Below, piece by piece: positions 50,889 to 59,541 of a stretch of 64,000 nucleotides of DNA. The stretch is taken from contig NZ_MTHB01000275.1 of NCBI RefSeq assembly GCF_002220365.1, positions 83,792-147,791 on the forward strand, given 5' to 3'. A program made the translations under genes and the position numbers. Every line of letters begins with the position of its first letter. Position 1 is the stretch's first letter. The notes below the pieces were generated by a model that made no database searches, was not told the origin of the DNA, and saw only the letters and a list, made by a program, of their open reading frames with translations. The stretch is from Caballeronia sordidicola. GTDB taxonomy: Bacteria; Pseudomonadota; Gammaproteobacteria; Burkholderiales; Burkholderiaceae.

Positions 50889-52295
50889 ATGACCCAAGTC
50901 CGTACCCGTTTCGCTCCGAGCCCCACAGGCTTCATCCACCTCGGCAACATTCGCTCCGCGCTTTATCCGTGGGCGTTCGCGCGCAAGATGAAGGGCGTTT
51001 TCGTGTTACGCATCGAGGACACCGACCTGGAGCGCTCGACCGACGCGTCCGTCGACGCCATCCTTGAAGGCATGGCATGGCTCGGCCTGGACTACGACGA
51101 AGGTCCGATCTACCAGATGCAGCGCATGGACCGCTATCGCGAAGTGCTCAAGCAGATGCTCGACCAGGGCCTGGCCTACCACTGCTATATGTCGACGGAA
51201 GAACTCGACGCATTGCGTGAACGCCAGCGCGAGGCCAATGAAAAGCCGCGTTACGACGGCACGTGGCGCCCGGAAGAGGGCAAGGTGCTGCCGCCCATTC
51301 CGCAAGGGGTGTCGCCGGTCATTCGCTTTCGCAATCCGCTCGGCGGCGTAGTGAGCTGGGACGACGCGGTGAAGGGCACGATCGAAATCTCGAACGACGA
51401 ACTCGATGACCTCGTTATCGCTCGCCCGGACGGCACGCCGACCTATAACTTCTGCGTGGTCGTGGACGACCTCGACATGAAGATCACCCACGTGATTCGC
51501 GGCGACGACCACGTGAACAACACGCCGCGCCAGATCAACATCCTGCGCGCGCTGGGCGGCGAAGTGCCGGTGTACGCCCACCTGCCGACCGTGCTCAACG
51601 AGCAGGGCGAGAAGATGAGCAAGCGCCACGGCGCGATGAGCGTGATGGGTTATCGCGATAGCGGTTATCTGCCGGAAGCCGTGATGAACTATCTGGCCAG
51701 GCTTGGCTGGTCGCATGGCGACGCGGAGATTTTCTCGGGTGAACAGTTCGTCGAATGGTTCGACCTGGACCATCTAGGTAAGTCGCCGGCGCAATACGAT
51801 CCGGACCGGTTGAACTGGCTGAACGCGCACTACATCAAGGAAGCTGACAACGCACGGCTGGAAACGCTGGCGAAACCATTCCTGGCGGACCTGGGTATCG
51901 ACTCCGCCATGATCGAGCAAGGGCCGCCGCTCGAGCTCGTGATCGGCTTGCTGAAGGACCGCGCATCGACGGTAAAGGAAATCGCCGATAACGCCGCCAT
52001 GTTCTATCAGGAGCCCGTGATCGACCCCGCTGCGCTCGCGCAGCATGTCACCGAAACCGTGCGTCCTGCGCTCGCTGACTTGCGCCAGGCACTGAGCGAA
52101 GTGGAGTGGAGCAAGGAAGCCATCTCCGCGGCGTTCAAGGCCACGCTGACGAGCCACAAGCTCAAGATGCCGCATCTCGCCATGCCGGTGCGCCTGCTGG
52201 TCGCGGGGACCACCCACACACCGTCCATTGATGCGGTGCTGATGCTGTTCGGCCGTGAGACGGTGCTGACCCGGCTCGACAAGGGCATTGCCTGA
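50889..52295 (+). CDS. gltX: Glutamate--tRNA ligase
   Basis: Class I synthetase of 468 residues charging tRNA-Glu. It begins MTQVRTRFAPSPTGFIHLGN; PSPTGFIHLGN is the HIGH-type motif. The KMSKR loop is EKMSKRHGAMSVMG near residue 241. The C-terminal helical anticodon-binding domain is complete. The frame is open 17 codons upstream to 50838 but the ATG at 50889 matches family starts. A tRNA cluster that includes its substrate tRNA-Glu follows directly after. Confidence 0.97.
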   Translation: MTQVRTRFAPSPTGFIHLGNIRSALYPWAFARKMKGVFVLRIEDTDLERSTDASVDAILEGMAWLGLDYDEGPIYQMQRMDRYREVLKQMLDQGLAYHCYMSTEELDALRERQREANEKPRYDGTWRPEEGKVLPPIPQGVSPVIRFRNPLGGVVSWDDAVKGTIEISNDELDDLVIARPDGTPTYNFCVVVDDLDMKITHVIRGDDHVNNTPRQINILRALGGEVPVYAHLPTVLNEQGEKMSKRHGAMSVMGYRDSGYLPEAVMNYLARLGWSHGDAEIFSGEQFVEWFDLDHLGKSPAQYDPDRLNWLNAHYIKEADNARLETLAKPFLADLGIDSAMIEQGPPLELVIGLLKDRASTVKEIADNAAMFYQEPVIDPAALAQHVTETVRPALADLRQALSEVEWSKEAISAAFKATLTSHKLKMPHLAMPVRLLVAGTTHTPSIDAVLMLFGRETVLTRLDKGIA

Positions 52296-52391
52296 ACATG
52301 AGGACGTTGTATCGTCGCGAACGGTGTCCGGTTTGCGCGCCAAGTTCGCACCCTAAGGACGAACTATTTTCAGACGCTGGGCTAAAAGGTA

Positions 52392-52420
52392 TTTACAACT
52401 TCAAAAGTGCCCTTTAGAAT
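52392..52420 (+). promoter_or_regulatory. Sigma70 promoter of the Ala-Glu-Asp tRNA cluster
   Basis: TTTACA at 52392-52397, a 17-base spacer and TAGAAT at 52415-52420, 20 bases before tRNA-Ala. Confidence 0.75.
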
Positions 52421-52439
52421 CTCGTTTCTGTTCTGCAAG

Positions 52440-52515
<76 letters not shown>

Positions 52516-52726
52516 CAGAACAGAAATGAAGCTTTTTAAAGCGCCAGAGCATCGGAAAAAAAGCTTCACAAGAATCACAAAGCTGTTTATAATGTCGTTC
52601 TTCGCTACTGACTGACAAGAAACTGATTAATAAGATTCAAACGATTAAGAAAGTGTTAATCGGAGTTAATCAGAACCAAGTCAAGATTAAGCGAAAAGAG
52701 TAAAAGACATTCACTGAAAAGTTTAT

Positions 52727-52802
52727 GTCCCCATCGTCTAGAGGCCTAGGACATCACCCTTTCACGGTGAGTACAGGGGTTCGAATCCCCTTGGGGACGC
52801 CA
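52727..52802 (+). tRNA. tRNA-Glu (anticodon TTC)
   Basis: 76 bases with encoded CCA. Acceptor GTCCCCA/TGGGGAC (52727-52733 with 52792-52798). The anticodon stem TCACC/GGTGA closes loop CTTTCAC, giving TTC. Substrate of the gltX product encoded 430 bases upstream. Confidence 0.96.
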
Positions 52803-52874
52803 AAACATCGGCGGTTGCCAGAAGCGCTGCGAGTTTGATGAGTCAACCAACCTCACGAACTGATGAAAAGAAGT

Positions 52875-52951
52875 GGAGCGGTAGTTCAGTTGGTTAGAAT
52901 ACCGGCCTGTCACGCCGGGGGTCGCGGGTTCGAGTCCCGTCCGCTCCGCCA
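52875..52951 (+). tRNA. tRNA-Asp (anticodon GTC)
   Basis: 77 bases with encoded CCA. Acceptor GGAGCGG/CCGCTCC (52875-52881 with 52941-52947). The anticodon loop CTGTCAC gives GTC. Last gene of the three-tRNA cluster. Confidence 0.96.
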
Positions 52952-53261
52952 ACAAGTTGTAAAAGAAAATCCAGCTTAAGCTGGATTTTTTTCGTCCGCG
53001 TTTTTGTATCCCGCGTTTTTTCGTCCTGCTTTTTCCTGCTTCCGCTTCCTTCCCTTCGTGCTCTTTCCGCTGTCCTTTCCGCTGTCCTTTTCGGTTTCCG
53101 CTTTCGGTTCCACCCGCTATTCTTCGTACAAGCATCCCGTTGCATCTTGTTGAACGTGTGGCGTGTATGACATCGAACCGGCGCGCTCGTAAAACTCTCC
53201 ATTGCCAGCGCGCGCCGGCTGACTTAGTGTTGATGACTTGATTCAGTGCTTTCATCGCGCA
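52952..53261. other. Gap after tRNA-Asp with pyrimidine-rich tract
   Basis: No gene. After the terminator, about 53000-53105 is almost entirely C/T on the plus strand, with a 12-base word TTTCCGCTGTCC repeated in tandem near 53068-53092. Confidence 0.5.
52966..52992 (+). terminator. Terminator of the tRNA cluster
   Basis: A 24-base perfect palindrome (52966-52989) read on into a T run; 14 bases after tRNA-Asp. Confidence 0.85.
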
Positions 53262-53726
53262 ATGCTCGATCCCACCGAAGCTCTCTCGCCGTTTCAGTTA
53301 CGCCTGGCGTCAATGGACGATTTTTCGTTCGCCGAGGCGCTCACGCGCAACAACATGAACGGCTACTACCGCCGCCACAATCTCGTGTGGCGAAGCGATC
53401 TTTTTTTGGGTAGCTGGCGCGAGTCCGAAAATTTCGTGCTCGAGTGCGACGGTCAGGCTATTGGCGTGATGCGCGTGACGCAAGAAGATCAGTCGCTGCA
53501 CATCCGCGACGTACAAGTGGTGGAAGGGTGGCGCCGGACGGGCGCGGGAACGTTTCTCCTCGATACCGCGCACCGATGGGCACGCGCACGCGGACTAACG
53601 GAGACGCAGTTGCGCGTATTCGTCGATAACCCCGCTGCTCGGCTTTATATCCGCATGGGTTATAAGACCGCGGGATCGCGGCTCGCACAATTCGGCGCGA
53701 TCCGGCATATGGTGCGCGGCGTTTAG
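53262..53726 (+). CDS. GNAT-family N-acetyltransferase
   Basis: A 154-residue acetyl-CoA-dependent acyltransferase. Motif A is visible as VQVVEGWRRTGAGTFLLDTA near residue 88, where the Q/RxxGxG/A loop binds pyrophosphate. Motif B follows in LRVFVDNPAARLYIRMGYK near residue 120. The start at 53262 (MLDPTEALSPFQLRL) is preferred over 53238. The substrate is unknown. It converges on the AraC gene with only 4 bases between stops. Confidence 0.85.
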   Translation: MLDPTEALSPFQLRLASMDDFSFAEALTRNNMNGYYRRHNLVWRSDLFLGSWRESENFVLECDGQAIGVMRVTQEDQSLHIRDVQVVEGWRRTGAGTFLLDTAHRWARARGLTETQLRVFVDNPAARLYIRMGYKTAGSRLAQFGAIRHMVRGV

Positions 53727-53730
53727 CGTT

Positions 53731-54582
53731 TTAACGCTTGCTCGACGTGCTGCTCTCACTATCCTCTCGCGGCTCGCCGTCGCGAACAAAAAATGCTCGC
53801 GGACTTTCGCCGAACGCGCGTCTGAACATCGCGGAAAAGGCGCTCTGGCTTTGGTAGCCGAGCAGCAACGCAACTTGTGAGAGCGGCCGGCCCTGGCTCA
53901 GTAATGGAATCGCGCGCGCCAGCACTGCTTGCTGACGCCATTGTGAAAAACTGACGCCGAGTTCACGTCGAAACAGGCGTGCGATCGTGCGGGTGCTTGC
54001 ACCCGCGAGCGTCGCCCAGTGCTCGAGCGAATCGGCGGAAGCAGGGTCTGCGAGGACGGCTTCGCATAATGCCAGCAGGCGTTTGTCGGTGGGCATCGGG
54101 ATGGAGAGCGGCAGCGGGCGTGAGCGCGTGATTTCATCGAGTGCAAGTGTGCCGAGCAGCCGTTCACGCTCGCTTGATATCGTGCGATCGTCCAGCGCAA
54201 CAGCCACCTCGCGCAGTAGCGGCGACACTTCCACCACGCGGCACGCATCCAGTCCCGGTGGCACTACGCTCGCGTCTATATACAAGGTCCGCAGAAACGC
54301 GTCTTCCACGATCACCACTTCATGTGTCACGTTCGGCGGGACCCAGATTGCCCGCGACGGCGGCACCATCCACGTCGACCCTTCCGCTGCGATTCGCAGC
54401 ACGCCGCGTGTCGTGCACGCGACCTGTGCCCACGCATGCGTGTGCCGCGCAATCCGGACGCCGGCCGACACGGGCCGCGAACGAACGCGAATCGGATGCG
54501 CGCGCGTAGGCGACGACTCGGCGGGAATGTCGAGATGCTCGACTTCTTCGGGTTGCAGCGGCTGTTCGGTGGGCGTGAACAT
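53731..54582 (-). CDS. AraC-family transcriptional regulator
   Basis: A 283-residue regulator. The N-terminal cupin sensor (residues 30-150) has the block RHTHAWAQVACTTRGVLRI and WMVPPSRAIWVPPNVTHEV. The C-terminal double helix-turn-helix (about 180-275) contains LAGASTRTIARLFRRELG and VALLLGYQSQSAFSAMFRRA, the AraC signature, ending GESPRAFF. The start is uncertain between ATG 54582 and ATG 54606; GGAGGAG lies between them and favours the former, though the spacing is long. Its ligand and targets are unknown; the neighbours give no clear hint. Confidence 0.87.
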   Translation of the reverse strand: MFTPTEQPLQPEEVEHLDIPAESSPTRAHPIRVRSRPVSAGVRIARHTHAWAQVACTTRGVLRIAAEGSTWMVPPSRAIWVPPNVTHEVVIVEDAFLRTLYIDASVVPPGLDACRVVEVSPLLREVAVALDDRTISSERERLLGTLALDEITRSRPLPLSIPMPTDKRLLALCEAVLADPASADSLEHWATLAGASTRTIARLFRRELGVSFSQWRQQAVLARAIPLLSQGRPLSQVALLLGYQSQSAFSAMFRRAFGESPRAFFVRDGEPREDSESSTSSKR

Positions 54583-54743
54583 GGTTTTTAAGCGCTCCTC
54601 CACCATGATATTAAAGGCATCGCGCGCGATTGGCTTTGAAGTCGGGCGCCGGACGTGTTTCCTTGGGCCAAGCCATCCCGACGTAACACCTGTTTTATGC
54701 GCTTGGCATAATGCGCTGAATCTTCATGGATGGGATGGAACGC

Positions 54744-55169
54744 ATGCAACATGTATTCGTCTACGGCACGCTTAGAGCGGGTGAGAGCAATGACATTCGC
54801 CTTGCAGCAGAGCGTAACGGGATCGCCGCGCCGACACTGATCGGCTCGGGTCATATCAATGGACGGCTGTACGACTTCGACGCTTACCCGGGACTCGTGC
54901 TCGATTGCGCGGCGGGGCCGGTGCATGGCGATATCTATCGAATCGATGAAACACTCGTGCCCGTGCTCGATGAAATCGAAGAGATCGTGCCGGGTGTCAT
55001 CGGCTTGTACCGCAGTGAGCGGTTACAGGTGACGGTTCACGTAGACGGGCGCGCGCAGGATATCGATTGCCTGGTTTATCCGGTCGGCGAGGAGGCGGTG
55101 GAGGGTCTGCCGCGTATCGATAACGGCGATTGGGTTATGTATCGACGATCAAGACGAGCACGGCCGTGA
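54744..55169 (+). CDS. Gamma-glutamylcyclotransferase-like protein
   Basis: A 141-residue protein of the GGCT/AIG2-like fold. VFVYGTLRAGESN at the N-terminus is the family's substrate-binding loop, and VHGDIYRIDETLVPVLDEIE near residue 60 contains the glutamate region expected to act in catalysis. It may cyclise gamma-glutamyl amines or peptides. Three ATGs lie close together (54726, 54735, 54744); the last fits the conserved start. A terminator follows. Confidence 0.83.
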   Translation: MQHVFVYGTLRAGESNDIRLAAERNGIAAPTLIGSGHINGRLYDFDAYPGLVLDCAAGPVHGDIYRIDETLVPVLDEIEEIVPGVIGLYRSERLQVTVHVDGRAQDIDCLVYPVGEEAVEGLPRIDNGDWVMYRRSRRARP

Positions 55170-55184
55170 TTGATCAACACCGAT

Positions 55185-55219
55185 AAAAAAGGCCGCCCTG
55201 AATTTCCAGGGCGGCTTGT
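55185..55219. terminator. Bidirectional terminator (GGCT-like / aceB)
   Basis: A 9-bp GC stem (55192-55200 with 55207-55215), preceded by six A and followed by a T-rich tail, between convergent genes. Confidence 0.75.
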
Positions 55220-55259
55220 TCTATGGACGACCGGCGTCAAGAGATTAAGAGGTTAAGCG

Positions 55260-56855
55260 TTAAATCTCTTCGTAAAGCGGCAACGTCAAAAACTCCGCAA
55301 ACGTATCCGATGTCGACATCGCTTCGAAAATAGTCGCTGCCCGGTCGTACGGCGCGGTGTCGCCGGCAACTACTTCTTTCACCTTCACCAATTCTTCCTG
55401 CGTGAAGGCGCGAACCATCTCGGCGGTCACTTTGCGGCCATCGTCCAGTTTGCCTTTCGGTGAGCGAATCCACTGCCACACTTGCGAGCGCGAAATTTCC
55501 GCGGTCGCCGCATCTTCCATCAGGTTGTGGATCGGGACGCAACCATTGCCCGCGAGCCACGAACCCAGATAGTGAATGCCCACGTTGATATTGCCGCGCA
55601 CGCCGTTTTCGGTGATGGGATCTTCGGGACGGAAATCGAGCAGATCGGTTGCTGTGACCTGCACATCCTCGCGTTGCTTCGCGATCTGGTTCGGCTCGCC
55701 GCCGAGCACTTTCACGAACTCTTCCATCGCGATCGGCACGAGGCCCGGATGGGCTACCCATCCGCCGTCGTAACCGTCGCTCGCATCGCGCGCCTTGTCC
55801 GAACGCACGCCGCCCATGGCTTTGTCGTTGGCATCAGCGTCGCCCTTGATCGGAATCAACGCACTCATGCCGCCAATAGCGGGGGCATTGCGCCGGTGAC
55901 ACGTCTTCAGCAATTGCAGGGCGTAGGCGCGCATGAACGGCACGGTCATCGTGATCTTTGCGCGATCGGCGAGGCAGAAATTGGCGTCGTTCTTGAATTT
56001 CTTGATCGCGGAAAAAATATAGTCCCAGCGGCCGGCGTTCAGTCCCGACGAATGCTCGCGCAACTCGTACAGAATCTCATCCATTTCGAACGCGGCCAGG
56101 ATGGTTTCGATCAGGACCGTCGCGCGAATCGATCCGCGCGGCACGCCCACCATCTCTTGGGCCGCCACGAAGATTTCGTTCCACAGGCGCGCTTCGAGAT
56201 GGCTTTCCAGCTTCGGCAGATAGAAGTAGGGACCCGCGCCGCGAGCCAGTTGCTCCTTCGCGTTGTGGAACAGGAACAGCGCGAAATCGAAGATACCGCC
56301 CGACACACGCTGACCATCCACGCTCACGTGTTTTTCGTCCAGATGCCAGCCGCGCGGACGCACGATCAGCGTCGCGGTTTTATCGTTGAGCTTGTATGAC
56401 TTGCCGTTCTGTTCAAGCGAAATCGTGCCGCGCACCGCTTCCTTCAGATTGATATGACCGGTCAGCTGGTTGTCCCAGTTCGGCGTGTTCGAATCCTCGA
56501 AGTCGGTCATGTACGAATCCGCGCCGGAGTTCAGCGCGTTGATGATCATCTTGCGCTCGACCGGTCCGGTAATCTCCACACGGCGGCATTCGAGCGCCTT
56601 CGGCAACGTTGCGATGGTCCAGTCGGCGTCGCGGATGGATTGCGTTTCGCTGAGAAAATCCGGCCGTTCGCCTGCGTCCAGCCGCTTTGTGCGTTCGGCG
56701 CGCGCCTTGAGCAACGCCTGCCGACGCGGCTCGAATGCGCGATGCAGCGTTGCTACCAGCTCAAGCGCTCCGGGCGTCAAGATGGTCTCGTAGCCGGGTT
56801 TGATCTCAGCCGTGATGGTCATGCCCTGCGGCATGTGGGTCAGCGTGTTCGCCAT
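55260..56855 (-). CDS. aceB: Malate synthase A
   Basis: Second enzyme of the glyoxylate shunt: joins glyoxylate and acetyl-CoA to malate. 531 residues, the length of the A isoform. TIM-barrel features include VEITGPVERKMIINALNSGA and DFEDSNTPNWDN near residue 120. LREHSSGLNAGRWDYIFSAI near 263 is the malate synthase signature. GVRSDKARDASDGYDGGWVAHPGL holds the catalytic region and the C-terminal plug follows. Together with aceA, about 2.7 kb away on the same strand, it lets the cell grow on acetate or fatty acids. Confidence 0.97.
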   Translation of the reverse strand: MANTLTHMPQGMTITAEIKPGYETILTPGALELVATLHRAFEPRRQALLKARAERTKRLDAGERPDFLSETQSIRDADWTIATLPKALECRRVEITGPVERKMIINALNSGADSYMTDFEDSNTPNWDNQLTGHINLKEAVRGTISLEQNGKSYKLNDKTATLIVRPRGWHLDEKHVSVDGQRVSGGIFDFALFLFHNAKEQLARGAGPYFYLPKLESHLEARLWNEIFVAAQEMVGVPRGSIRATVLIETILAAFEMDEILYELREHSSGLNAGRWDYIFSAIKKFKNDANFCLADRAKITMTVPFMRAYALQLLKTCHRRNAPAIGGMSALIPIKGDADANDKAMGGVRSDKARDASDGYDGGWVAHPGLVPIAMEEFVKVLGGEPNQIAKQREDVQVTATDLLDFRPEDPITENGVRGNINVGIHYLGSWLAGNGCVPIHNLMEDAATAEISRSQVWQWIRSPKGKLDDGRKVTAEMVRAFTQEELVKVKEVVAGDTAPYDRAATIFEAMSTSDTFAEFLTLPLYEEI

Positions 56856-56914
56856 GTTCTACATCTCCTTGGTCGGTCAGACGGTTTTGCGTGCTGGTTG
56901 AATCGATGAGTCGG

Positions 56915-57694
56915 CTAGTTGTTGGGACTGCGGGGCATGCGCTTTGAAAGATCAAATGGCGCCGCATGCTGATGCTGGGGGCACCCTGCATCGATGAAAG
57001 CAAGCAGACCGGTCATATCGCGTCCGGTGCCGCGTGGCATGACGCCGAGTTGTTCTGCGGGCATCGCCATGCGGTTGAGCCAGAAAGTGGTGTAGCCAAA
57101 CCACGTCGCGCCCGTCACGTCCCAGCCGTTCGACGATACAAACACGATCTCCGAGGCCGCCACGCCGATCGCTTGGGTTCCGAGTGAGTAGGCGGCGTGC
57201 GCGGGTTTGTAGGCCCGCACGGCGTCTACAGAGAGGACGTGATCGAAGAGACCTGACATGCCGGCGCTTTTCACCGCAATGTCCAGCATCTGCGGATTGC
57301 CGTTCGACAAGATCGCCAGCTTCAAATCTGTGCGTTTGCGTAGCGTTTTCAGCGCGGTGACGGTGTCGGGAAACGCCGCCAGGCAGGCGTATTCGTCCAT
57401 CAGGCGCTTTTCTGCAGCCGGAGTGAGTGCCTGTTCCAGCTTCAGGCGAGTGGCGGCGTAGCGCAGCGCGTCGAGCGTGATTGCCCAGAACGGCTCGTAT
57501 CGGGCACCGGCGGGGTCCGAGAGCGTGCGCAGCTGCGTGTATTCGATCTGCTTTTGGCGCCACAACTGCGAGAGCGCGTCGCCGTGGCCGGGGAATAACT
57601 GCTCGGCGGCCGCCACGACCGAGTGCACGTCGAACAGCGTGCCGTAGGCGTCGAAGATGACAGCGCGAGGAGGCGAAATCGATGTCGGTGACAT
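56915..57694 (-). CDS. Haloacid dehalogenase type II (HAD superfamily)
   Basis: A 259-residue HAD hydrolase. Motif I is VIFDAYGTLFDVHSVV, with the nucleophilic Asp near residue 15. Motif II is LAILSNGNPQMLD near 130, and the conserved Lys is in VRAYKPAHAAYSL near 162. Motif IV is VFVSSNGWDVTGATWFG near 187. The type II (L-2-haloacid) pattern, including SSNxWD, suggests dehalogenation of 2-haloacids, though some such proteins have other roles. A LysR gene lies divergently, 134 bases away, and may control it. aceB follows downstream on the same strand. Confidence 0.88.
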   Translation of the reverse strand: MSPTSISPPRAVIFDAYGTLFDVHSVVAAAEQLFPGHGDALSQLWRQKQIEYTQLRTLSDPAGARYEPFWAITLDALRYAATRLKLEQALTPAAEKRLMDEYACLAAFPDTVTALKTLRKRTDLKLAILSNGNPQMLDIAVKSAGMSGLFDHVLSVDAVRAYKPAHAAYSLGTQAIGVAASEIVFVSSNGWDVTGATWFGYTTFWLNRMAMPAEQLGVMPRGTGRDMTGLLAFIDAGCPQHQHAAPFDLSKRMPRSPNN

Positions 57695-57828
57695 GGCTGG
57701 CGCTCCATGAATTGGTCGTTGATGATTCTATTAGTGCGTCGGAACGACCGGAAGATGCATGCAGATCACTTGATCTTTGACTTTTTCACGCCTAATCTAG
57801 TCGCCCGACATCCGAATAAACGCCGCGC

Positions 57829-58731
57829 ATGGACCGCTTCAAGCAAATAGAAACGTTCGTGGCGGTCGTCGCGAAGGGAAGCCTGTCTGCCGCGGCACTA
57901 GCCGAAGGCGTTGCACCGGCCGTGATCGGCCGACGGCTGGATGCGCTGGAAGAGCGGCTCGGCGTGAAGCTGCTCGTGCGCACCACGCGCCGGCTGACGC
58001 TGACCTTCGAAGGATCGGCATTTCTGGAGGATTGCCAGCGGGTGATTCATGACATGCAGAGCGCGGAGGCGAGCGTGTCGGCCGGCGGGGTGAAGGCAAG
58101 CGGGCATTTGCGGGTGTCTGCTCCGGCGGGTTTCGGAAGGCGCCACGTTGCCGCGCTCGTCCCCGTTTTTACCTCGATGCATCCGGATGTATCGATCACG
58201 CTCGATCTGACGGACCGCATGGTCGACCTGGTCAACGAAGGCTTCGATTGCGCGGTGCGGCTTGGCGAGCTGCCGGATTCGTCGCTGGTGTCGTTGAAGC
58301 TGGGTGAGAACCGCCGGGTTTGCGTGGCGTCGCCGGAATATTTGCGCGTGCGCGGCGCGCCCGCCGATCTCGACGCGCTCGCGCAGCACAACTGCTTGCC
58401 GCTTGGGGCGAGCTCGAATCAGCAGCGCGGCTGGGTGTTTCAGAAGGATGGCAAGGTCGTTCAGATGCGCGTTTCCGGCACGATGGAATGCTCGGACGGC
58501 GCGGTGCTGCACGAGTGGTGTCTCGCCGGATATGGGCTGGCGTGGCGCTCGTGGTGGGAAGTCGGTGATGACATCGCAGAAGGGCGGCTTGTCAGCGTGC
58601 TCGATGCGTTCGCCGCACCGCCTATCGGGATTCACGCCGTGTTTCCGCAGCGTCGGCATTTGCCGCTAAGAGTGCGATTGTTCCTCGACCTGCTCAAACA
58701 CACGTTCGGCGCGCCTGGTTATTGGGGCTGA
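57829..58731 (+). CDS. LysR-family transcriptional regulator
   Basis: A 300-residue regulator. The N-terminal winged helix (residues 1-60) reads DRFKQIETFVAVVAKGSLSA and then RRLDALEERLGVKLLVRTTR, the LysR signature. The effector domain begins near 90 (SGHLRVSAPAGFGRRHVAAL) and belongs to the common beta-proteobacterial cluster with FDCAVRLGELPDSSLVSLKL. It is divergent from the haloacid dehalogenase, the usual layout for a target. Its stop codon lies inside the first unit of a 14-base tandem repeat (58723-58792). Confidence 0.9.
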   Translation: MDRFKQIETFVAVVAKGSLSAAALAEGVAPAVIGRRLDALEERLGVKLLVRTTRRLTLTFEGSAFLEDCQRVIHDMQSAEASVSAGGVKASGHLRVSAPAGFGRRHVAALVPVFTSMHPDVSITLDLTDRMVDLVNEGFDCAVRLGELPDSSLVSLKLGENRRVCVASPEYLRVRGAPADLDALAQHNCLPLGASSNQQRGWVFQKDGKVVQMRVSGTMECSDGAVLHEWCLAGYGLAWRSWWEVGDDIAEGRLVSVLDAFAAPPIGIHAVFPQRRHLPLRVRLFLDLLKHTFGAPGYWG

Positions 58732-58792
58732 CTTTCTGGGGCTGACTTCATGGGGCTGAATTGCTGGAGCTGAATTCCTGGGGCTGAATTGC
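58723..58792 (+). repeat. 14-base tandem repeat, five units
   Basis: Five consecutive copies of a TGGGGCTGAMTTNN unit (58723, 58737, 58751, 58765, 58779), one with a G-to-A change. The first overlaps the LysR stop codon, so a change in copy number there would leave the protein end almost unchanged. Confidence 0.85.
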
Positions 58793-58857
58793 GGCCGATG
58801 GCTTCGATTCAGTTAGTACAATGAAAGTGCACGATAGCCATTGCCAAGGAGTCGACC

Positions 58858-59292
58858 ATGTTCAAGCACATTCTTGTTCCGACTGATGGATCGGCCCTTT
58901 CACAGAAGGCTATTGATGGGGCGATCGATCTTGCCCAGTCGGTGGGTGCGCGGCTTACGGCTTATGCGTGCTTGCCGCTTTACCCGTATTCGCCTTTCGC
59001 CGATGTTGCCGTCGAGCCGCCCGGAGATTTTCACGCGCGCGCCGAGCGCGAAGCACGGGAGCATCTTGGCGCTGTCGAAAAGGCCGCTGCCGCCGCGAGC
59101 GTTTCCTGCAATTGCGTCACCAGCGTTGAATCCGCGCCTTATATCGGCATTATCGATATTGCGGAGCGGGACGGCTGCGATGTGATTTTCATGGCGTCGC
59201 ATGGGAGGAGGGGGTTGGGGAGTTTGCTGATCGGCAGCGAGACTCAACGGGTGCTGACCCACACGAAGATTCCAGTGATTGTTTATCGATAG
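58858..59292 (+). CDS. Universal stress protein (UspA family)
   Basis: A 144-residue cytoplasmic stress protein. It starts MFKHILVPTDGSALSQKAID, the standard USP opening. The ATP-binding end is SHGRRGLGSLLIGSETQRVL, then THTKIPVIVYR. AAG-like purine-rich sequence (AAGGAGT) lies about 8 bases before the start. Usp proteins rise under starvation and stress; no partner is indicated here. Confidence 0.92.
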   Translation: MFKHILVPTDGSALSQKAIDGAIDLAQSVGARLTAYACLPLYPYSPFADVAVEPPGDFHARAEREAREHLGAVEKAAAAASVSCNCVTSVESAPYIGIIDIAERDGCDVIFMASHGRRGLGSLLIGSETQRVLTHTKIPVIVYR

Positions 59293-59475
59293 ATTTTTTG
59301 AGGTTTCGTGGACGATTGCGGCATATTACGAAGCTCGATTTGGCACGCGATTGACGCGCGTCAAGCGTGTTTCTGAAAGTGGGACGAAGCGTGCCCCACG
59401 CTTATGAAGCGGACAAATGAGAATCCGGGAATCAAGTCTGGAAACGAACTGTAGAGTTACTAGTATTGAAGCAAT

Positions 59476-59511
59476 AAAAAAGCACGCGGACCTTAGGTCG
59501 CGTGCTTTTTT
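59476..59511. terminator. Terminator (USP / aceA)
   Basis: A long stem with one bulged G, six A before and six T after, between the convergent universal stress gene and aceA. Confidence 0.85.
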
Positions 59512-59541
59512 GCCCACTCTATTCGACTACTTTTTGCGGGA

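Noticed and set aside
52746..53255. 169-residue minus-strand frame
   Set aside because: Antisense to tRNA-Glu and tRNA-Asp and the pyrimidine-rich tract.
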